NCBI GenBank assembly: GCA_023266435.1
Contig: JAHFQF010000010.1
Span: 1,987 to 21,352 of the forward strand
Direction: 5' to 3'
Length of the DNA stretch: 19,366 nt
Origin: Legionellales bacterium
GTDB taxonomy: Bacteria > Pseudomonadota > Gammaproteobacteria > Berkiellales > Berkiellaceae
The notes beneath the pieces are model-generated. The model was not told the DNA's origin and did not search any database. It saw nothing but the letters and a program-made list of their open reading frames with translations. Made by a program: the position numbers and the translations under genes. Every line of letters begins with the position of its first letter. Positions within the stretch are counted from its first letter, which is position 1. Shown here one piece after another: positions 14,995 to 19,366 of this stretch.

Positions 14995-16731
14995 ATGACA
15001 GAATTGACTCTATTAACAATAGACTCTACGCTACAGCCCCTAGTATTTAGCATTAGAGAAGGTGCTCGTTTAAAAAAAACGCACAATTCAGATCAATCAT
15101 TACAAGCCTGGTTTTTATTACCTGACCATACCACCTTGGCAGCAGAGGGGTTTTTTCAAAACTACCGTGAGCATGGCATACAATGTTTTAGTCGCTTATC
15201 TCATTGTTTTTCAGGATTTTTATATGATAAACAAGCGCATAAATGGATCATTGCAGTAGATAGATTTGCGAGCATCCCTTTATATTACATGCATTGTCAG
15301 AATAAAACTTACGTATCTAACAAAATAGAAAATCTCATTCATTTGACAGCCAATGACACCTTAAACCCACAAAGCATACTGGCCTATTTTTATTTCCATT
15401 TTATTCCTAGCCCACTGACATGCTCCGCTCACATTAAAAAGCTCATCCCTGGAAACGCTTTGATCGTCCAAGGGAAGCAATGTATAGAGATGCCTCATAT
15501 CCCAAAAGAGTGTGCGTACTTAAAACCCGAGATGAAAGACAATGCTTACAACACTTGTTTTCAGCTCTTAGAGGAAAGTGTATCACCTTATACTACTCAA
15601 AATGACTGCGGTGTGTTTTTAAGTGGTGGACTAGACAGCTCTACCTTAACGTATTTACTAGCAAAATCACGACCCAATTTTCCTGCTTTTTCAATTTTCT
15701 TTCAAGAAAAAGAGTTTGATGAAAGCCTGTATGCCAAGTTAATGGCAGAGTCTGCGAAAGCACAACACCACACCTACATTTATGATGCTAAAACCTTCAT
15801 GCATGACATTACAAATCTATTACCCAGATTAGCACAACCTTTTGGTAATTTATCGATCTTTCCTTGCTACCAGGTTGCTAAAATGGCAAAACAACAGGGT
15901 ATCCAGACTTTAATTGCAGGCGATGGAGGAGATGAGGTTTTCGGAGGAAATCAGCGTTATCTTTTGCAAAACCAATATCAGGCCTTGCAAAACTCACCCT
16001 ATATCATGCGAAAATTATTATTACTCTTAGCAGAAGCTCGCTATCCAAAAAGGAAATACCAACGTCTGCTGTATAAATTAAACACTTCACTCCCCTTGAG
16101 ATTGTACACAGACATTTTTTTAAAGCACTGGAACCTCACCGAGCTTTTTGATTCTGATTTTTTAGCAGCAATAGACATCTCTGCATTAGAAGAAATTTGC
16201 ATTTTTCACTACAGTGATCTGATGCATCTTCCTTTTCAAAAGAGGCTTTTACAATATGATTGGCGCTTTACTTTAAGCGATAATGATCTCATTAAAGTAC
16301 GACAAGCGTGTGAGATAGCGGGAGTTGAGGTGGTTTTCCCCTATTTGTCACCTGCACTCGTTGAATATGCCATGTCTTTACCACCGACGGCATTATTTAC
16401 CTTAAGTAAATTAAGACCTTTTTTTCATAAAATGGTCAAACCCCATCTACCAGAAACGATTTTAAGAAAACCCAAACATGGTTTCAGTTTGCCGTTCGGT
16501 CTCTGGTTAAACACAGAGGCTGACTTACAATCACTGATCTATGATTCCGCTCAACAATTCAAATCCCAGCATATTTTACAAGCATCATTCATTGATAAAC
16601 TGCTCCATCAATCACATCAACATCCTACTTATTACAGCGTGTTTGTCTGGCTAATCACTGCCTTACAATTATGGCAACAGGCGCATCCAGCCAGAAACGC
16701 TGTTGAGCAGCAGACACTTGTATCCGCTTAA
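14995..16731 (+). CDS. Asparagine-synthase-like amidotransferase lacking the glutaminase cysteine
   Basis: From ATG 14995 the protein has 578 residues. The C-terminal synthetase domain is intact: PP-loop SGGLDSS at 210-216, GDGGDEVFGG at 309-318, and the late KPKHGFSLPFGLW segment. The N-terminal domain keeps the class II glutaminase outline (HGIQCFSRLSHCFSGFLYD, then DRFASIPLYY), but there is no Met-Cys start, so the nucleophile that hydrolyses glutamine is missing. An upstream ATG at 14968 overlaps the previous gene, adds nine basic residues, has no ribosome site and also gives no Cys. The setting suggests amidation of a glycan or another surface substrate rather than asparagine biosynthesis. 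Similar proteins occur in exosortase and capsule loci. Confidence 0.85.
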   Translation: MTELTLLTIDSTLQPLVFSIREGARLKKTHNSDQSLQAWFLLPDHTTLAAEGFFQNYREHGIQCFSRLSHCFSGFLYDKQAHKWIIAVDRFASIPLYYMHCQNKTYVSNKIENLIHLTANDTLNPQSILAYFYFHFIPSPLTCSAHIKKLIPGNALIVQGKQCIEMPHIPKECAYLKPEMKDNAYNTCFQLLEESVSPYTTQNDCGVFLSGGLDSSTLTYLLAKSRPNFPAFSIFFQEKEFDESLYAKLMAESAKAQHHTYIYDAKTFMHDITNLLPRLAQPFGNLSIFPCYQVAKMAKQQGIQTLIAGDGGDEVFGGNQRYLLQNQYQALQNSPYIMRKLLLLLAEARYPKRKYQRLLYKLNTSLPLRLYTDIFLKHWNLTELFDSDFLAAIDISALEEICIFHYSDLMHLPFQKRLLQYDWRFTLSDNDLIKVRQACEIAGVEVVFPYLSPALVEYAMSLPPTALFTLSKLRPFFHKMVKPHLPETILRKPKHGFSLPFGLWLNTEADLQSLIYDSAQQFKSQHILQASFIDKLLHQSHQHPTYYSVFVWLITALQLWQQAHPARNAVEQQTLVSA

Positions 16732-16740
16732 AAAGCGGAT
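16722..16740. terminator. Hairpin between convergent glycan arms
   Basis: ATCCGCTT (16722-16729) and AAGCGGAT (16733-16740) form a perfect 8-base-pair stem with a 3-base loop. It overlaps the stop codon of the amidotransferase gene, 13 bases before the end of the deacetylase gene on the other strand. Neither side has a T run, so termination is plausible but not certain. Confidence 0.45.
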
Positions 16741-16752
16741 GAGAATAGTGTA

Positions 16753-17631
16753 TTAAGAAAAAACAGATAAATAATGTGTTCTTGGACAGGCCAACTGGTT
16801 GGTAGAGGTTTTTAGCTTTCCATGTGAGGTAGAAAAAGCAAAATCATAGCCTGCTTTTTTTACTAAAATCTGATGTGCATCTTCAAAGTCTTTATTTTGA
16901 ATACCATTTGGATAGGCGAAATAACGTACGGGTGCATTCAAAATTTTTTCCAATATTTTTTTAGAAGTCACCAATTCTTGCTGGCATTGTTGTAAGGTAA
17001 CTTGACTAAAAATCGGATGAGTATGAGTATGTGAACCAATGGTAAAGCCCTGTTGATGCAACGCGAGCAGCTCTTTCTCCGACATCATTTGTCGTGGCAT
17101 CTCTGGAAAATCATGCGCCTGAAATAAATGAGTTACCAATGCATCCTGTATTTTTTTTGGTTGATATTTTAACCATTTTTTTAAATATTCTAATACCCGC
17201 TGACGTTGTATTTCTGTTTTAGTATGAAAACAAGATTGATAAAATTCTCTTAAATCTAAACTAGGCAACTCCCAATGTTTTAATGCCCATACTAATTTAT
17301 CCGACCACATCCCTGTACTCCCGATATAGTCGGTGGGAATAAAAAAACAAGCAGGTAAATTTAAATCAGACAACACAGAGGTCGCAACCTGAAAATGCTC
17401 CAGATACCCATCATCAAATGTTAAAACAACCGCTCGATTGGGTATTGTATTATGCTCCAAACAGTGTCTTGCTTCATCTATCGACAGTGTACAATAGCGT
17501 TTTTTTAAAATTTTCATGCGCTCAACGAATTGCGCGACGCCCATGCCTTGATGCAGCCAATGCTGTGGATTTACCAGAACACGATGATACAATAGAATAG
17601 AGATACTTTTTTTCCAGATAGTATTAATCAT
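16753..17631 (-). CDS. NodB-type polysaccharide deacetylase
   Basis: The protein has 292 residues and should remove N- or O-acetyl groups from a glycan using a divalent metal. All key NodB motifs are seen: TFDDGY at 71-76 (D73 catalytic base, D74 metal ligand), HTHTH at 201-205 (metal histidines H201 and H205), and RYFAYPNG at 236-243. The opening ILLYHRVL is standard for the PgaB/IcaB-like and exopolysaccharide deacetylases. No clear signal peptide is present, so the enzyme may act in the cytoplasm or reach the envelope another way. It does not look like the dedicated exosortase-associated deacetylase class. The start has AAAGGA five bases upstream and overlaps the end of the ligase gene by eight bases. 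Confidence 0.9.
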   Translation of the reverse strand: MINTIWKKSISILLYHRVLVNPQHWLHQGMGVAQFVERMKILKKRYCTLSIDEARHCLEHNTIPNRAVVLTFDDGYLEHFQVATSVLSDLNLPACFFIPTDYIGSTGMWSDKLVWALKHWELPSLDLREFYQSCFHTKTEIQRQRVLEYLKKWLKYQPKKIQDALVTHLFQAHDFPEMPRQMMSEKELLALHQQGFTIGSHTHTHPIFSQVTLQQCQQELVTSKKILEKILNAPVRYFAYPNGIQNKDFEDAHQILVKKAGYDFAFSTSHGKLKTSTNQLACPRTHYLSVFS

Positions 17632-18934
17632 TTGTCCTTTCTACTTTATAAGCACCCATAGGAACAGATTTTTTAAAGACGAAACGCTGTAAAGCTTGAT
17701 ACGGTGGTTTCGTATTTACAGGCACAACTGAGCCAGCATGTATGGATAAGATCACTAAAATACTTAATAGTGCATAATACATATCAAAATACGCCACACC
17801 CAAAAACGTACCCCCAATCATATAGGCGACCAAGCTACATTGTATCGCAACAGCCAATTGTGCAATCCAACCCGCTTGACCTTGTAAGTGCACACTCATC
17901 CGCCACGCACTCCACAATGTCATCATATAAAAAAACAAACCAATAAATCCATGTGCAGCTAAAACCTCAAAATAAATGCTATGCGAATCATGGTAGTCTA
18001 CTGGATTTGGAGCATACTGCTCAAAAAAAGCAGGTTTAAAGACTTCTAATCCCCCACCTACTAAAGGTCTATCTAGAGCTAATCTCCATGCAAACCACCA
18101 AGCATTGATTCGACCTAACGCGGATAGATCTTGTTCATAATGAATAATCGTTTCCATGCGAGCAAACCAGGCGTCTGGTAAAAAAAGACCTACCAAAGGA
18201 ACGCTGATACCCACTAGCAGCATACTCTGCCATTTGGCTTGTATTTTCCACAAAACAAAAGCAGACAGACCTATTAAGGTTACCAGTCCTCCTCGAGACT
18301 GGCTACCCAGGACAGCAAAAACAGATAAAAGCATCGCAGCAAATCCAAACTGGCGAATTATCCTGTGCGCCTGCGTGTTTAACAAGTAATACAATAATGG
18401 CAAGGTCATCAAAAGCGCCATCGCTAACGTGTTGTTATCTGCAATAAAAGAGGTCGGAGGACCATATACATGATAGTGCCCCAGTGTGAATAAAGTAAAA
18501 AGCCCTCCTTTGATACCATAAAAGATGATTGAGCCTACAATGACCCACAATAAGGCGTGCAAATCGTATTTTTTCTGCATAACCATGATTGTTAGCGCAC
18601 TGAAAAGCATGATCTTCATAATTTTATTCCATTGCCACCAAGCCATCTCTGGTAACAACGCAAATACTGTGCTGATAGTTAACCACACTATCCAGCAAAA
18701 CCAAAAGCCTGTTAAGCGATTGAGTGGAATCATTCGCTTCTCTGACCAAAAAAAGCTCAACATACTTAAGGCAGTAATCCACTTACCAAACGGAAAGCTA
18801 AAAATGAATCCATAGGCCAACCGATGGGGATTCATCATACTAATCCAATACCACAACAACACCCCCCACTGACAACGTATCAATGCTCCCGGTAATAAAA
18901 AAAACAAGAGGGTTGCTAAGAAAAAATCACGCAT
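17624..18934 (-). CDS. O-antigen ligase/polymerase family, like exosortase A-associated O-glycosylation ligase
   Basis: This is a 436-residue inner-membrane protein with about ten or more hydrophobic helices. The N-terminal WYWISMMNPHRLAYG (28-42), a central block YGPPTSFIADNNTLAMAL (157-174), SQSRGGL (211-217) and the periplasmic-loop motif YHDSHSIYFEVLAAHGFIG (314-332, H315 and H318) fit the Wzy/WaaL superfamily. They are especially like the putative O-glycosylation ligase of exosortase A/PEP-CTERM loci. It would join or polymerise lipid-linked glycans in the periplasm. It overlaps both neighbours by eight bases, between flippase and deacetylase, as expected for a Wzx/Wzy-type pathway. The exosortase-type assignment comes from memory of the family pattern and needs a profile search. 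Confidence 0.8.
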   Translation of the reverse strand: MRDFFLATLLFFLLPGALIRCQWGVLLWYWISMMNPHRLAYGFIFSFPFGKWITALSMLSFFWSEKRMIPLNRLTGFWFCWIVWLTISTVFALLPEMAWWQWNKIMKIMLFSALTIMVMQKKYDLHALLWVIVGSIIFYGIKGGLFTLFTLGHYHVYGPPTSFIADNNTLAMALLMTLPLLYYLLNTQAHRIIRQFGFAAMLLSVFAVLGSQSRGGLVTLIGLSAFVLWKIQAKWQSMLLVGISVPLVGLFLPDAWFARMETIIHYEQDLSALGRINAWWFAWRLALDRPLVGGGLEVFKPAFFEQYAPNPVDYHDSHSIYFEVLAAHGFIGLFFYMMTLWSAWRMSVHLQGQAGWIAQLAVAIQCSLVAYMIGGTFLGVAYFDMYYALLSILVILSIHAGSVVPVNTKPPYQALQRFVFKKSVPMGAYKVERTND

Positions 18935-19366
18935 CGTAGCACGCGATGAGACGACGAAAACAGACTGTGGTCATTACCCAGAAAAAAAGTCCTATACCAG
19001 CACTCACTAATAACTGTATCCAAGCAGACTGCGTAGATAAGCCAAACTGAAATGCCACTCTCAGTATGACAGCAATCAACATCGCCGCCATCACGCCTGG
19101 TAAAAGCGCTTTTGCCCATTCTATCAATTTAAAATTAAAAACGTGACTAAATCGATACAGTAAAATTGCTGAAGTAATGAATTCAGAAATCACTAGCGCC
19201 ATACAAATGGCTTGTATGCCATATGGCATTGTGCAGAGTAAGATCAAGAGTCGTATGCCGGCATGCAGCATTTGATAATTAAAATAAAAATTAATTTTTT
19301 CAGCCGCGATCATCATAGATTGATAAAAAGGCAAGCAGGATTCAATCAAAGCCACCCAACATAATA
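18927..19366 (-). CDS. Polysaccharide flippase (Wzx/PST-like), C-terminal part
   Basis: The frame is open to the right edge, so the N-terminal part is outside the window. The GTG at 19355 is internal, since upstream codons continue in frame (Leu-Cys-Trp). About 146 residues are visible with four hydrophobic segments. The sequence FNYQMLHAGIRLLILL, then YGIQAICMALVISEFI and a terminal pair of helices, is like the end of MOP-superfamily oligosaccharide flippases, which move lipid-linked repeat units across the inner membrane. Its end overlaps the ligase start by eight bases. MurJ is an alternative but less likely beside a Wzy-type protein. Confidence 0.7.
   Translation of the reverse strand, partial: LCWVALIESCLPFYQSMMIAAEKINFYFNYQMLHAGIRLLILLCTMPYGIQAICMALVISEFITSAILLYRFSHVFNFKLIEWAKALLPGVMAAMLIAVILRVAFQFGLSTQSAWIQLLVSAGIGLFFWVMTTVCFRRLIACYDA

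Noticed and set aside
14643..15086. Antisense open frame of 147 codons across the acyltransferase/amidotransferase junction
   Set aside because: It is opposite two well-supported genes, and its composition and lack of a ribosome site fit a chance frame.
14995..16731. Calling this gene asnB, the housekeeping asparagine synthetase
   Set aside because: The glutaminase Cys is missing and the neighbours are glycan genes, so a biosynthetic role is not supported.
1..19366. tRNA, rRNA, CRISPR array, transposase or integrase
   Set aside because: No cloverleaf, rRNA segment, regularly spaced repeat or mobile-element protein was recognised on either strand.

Overview
The window looks like part of a chromosome from a moderately AT-rich gammaproteobacterium. 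GltA is of the E. coli type, and SdhC, SdhD and the Asp-containing SdhB ferredoxin site also match enterobacterial proteins closely. The compact gltA / sdhCDAB-sucABCD arrangement recalls Legionellales such as Coxiella and Legionella, but I cannot fix the genus from sequence alone.

Region 1 (about 1-11400) is core carbon metabolism. The end of an unrecognised, very polar protein (3-194, +) converges on sucD. A complete minus-strand block follows, in transcription order sdhC-sdhD-sdhA-sdhB and then sucA-sucB-sucC-sucD. It encodes succinate dehydrogenase, the E1 and E2 parts of 2-oxoglutarate dehydrogenase, and succinyl-CoA synthetase. gltA (citrate synthase) diverges from sdhC. Together these proteins cover citrate formation and the run from 2-oxoglutarate to fumarate. 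The E3 gene (lpd) is not here. A 262-base gap with a perfect TATAAT separates sdhB from sucA, so the minus block is probably more than one transcript. The sdhC/gltA divergent region has -10 boxes that overlap on opposite strands.

Region 2 (11356-13810) starts with a non-coding stretch holding the gltA terminator hairpin and a nested palindromic element. It continues with alanine dehydrogenase (minus), a secreted TPR protein (plus) and a 61-residue protein that joins a charged helix to a retroviral-type CCHC zinc knuckle. The zinc-knuckle protein is the most unusual item in the window.

Region 3 (13877-19366) is a surface-glycan locus in two convergent arms. The plus arm has a CelD/BcsL-type GNAT acyltransferase and an asparagine-synthase-like amidotransferase that lacks the glutaminase cysteine. 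The minus arm, with genes overlapping by 8 bases, has a flippase (cut by the window edge), an O-antigen ligase/polymerase resembling the exosortase A-associated O-glycosylation ligase, and a NodB-type polysaccharide deacetylase. These look like export, polymerisation or ligation, and decoration steps of an exopolysaccharide or protein-glycan pathway. Glycosyltransferases and any exosortase would have to lie beyond the right edge. No tRNA, rRNA, CRISPR or transposase gene was seen.
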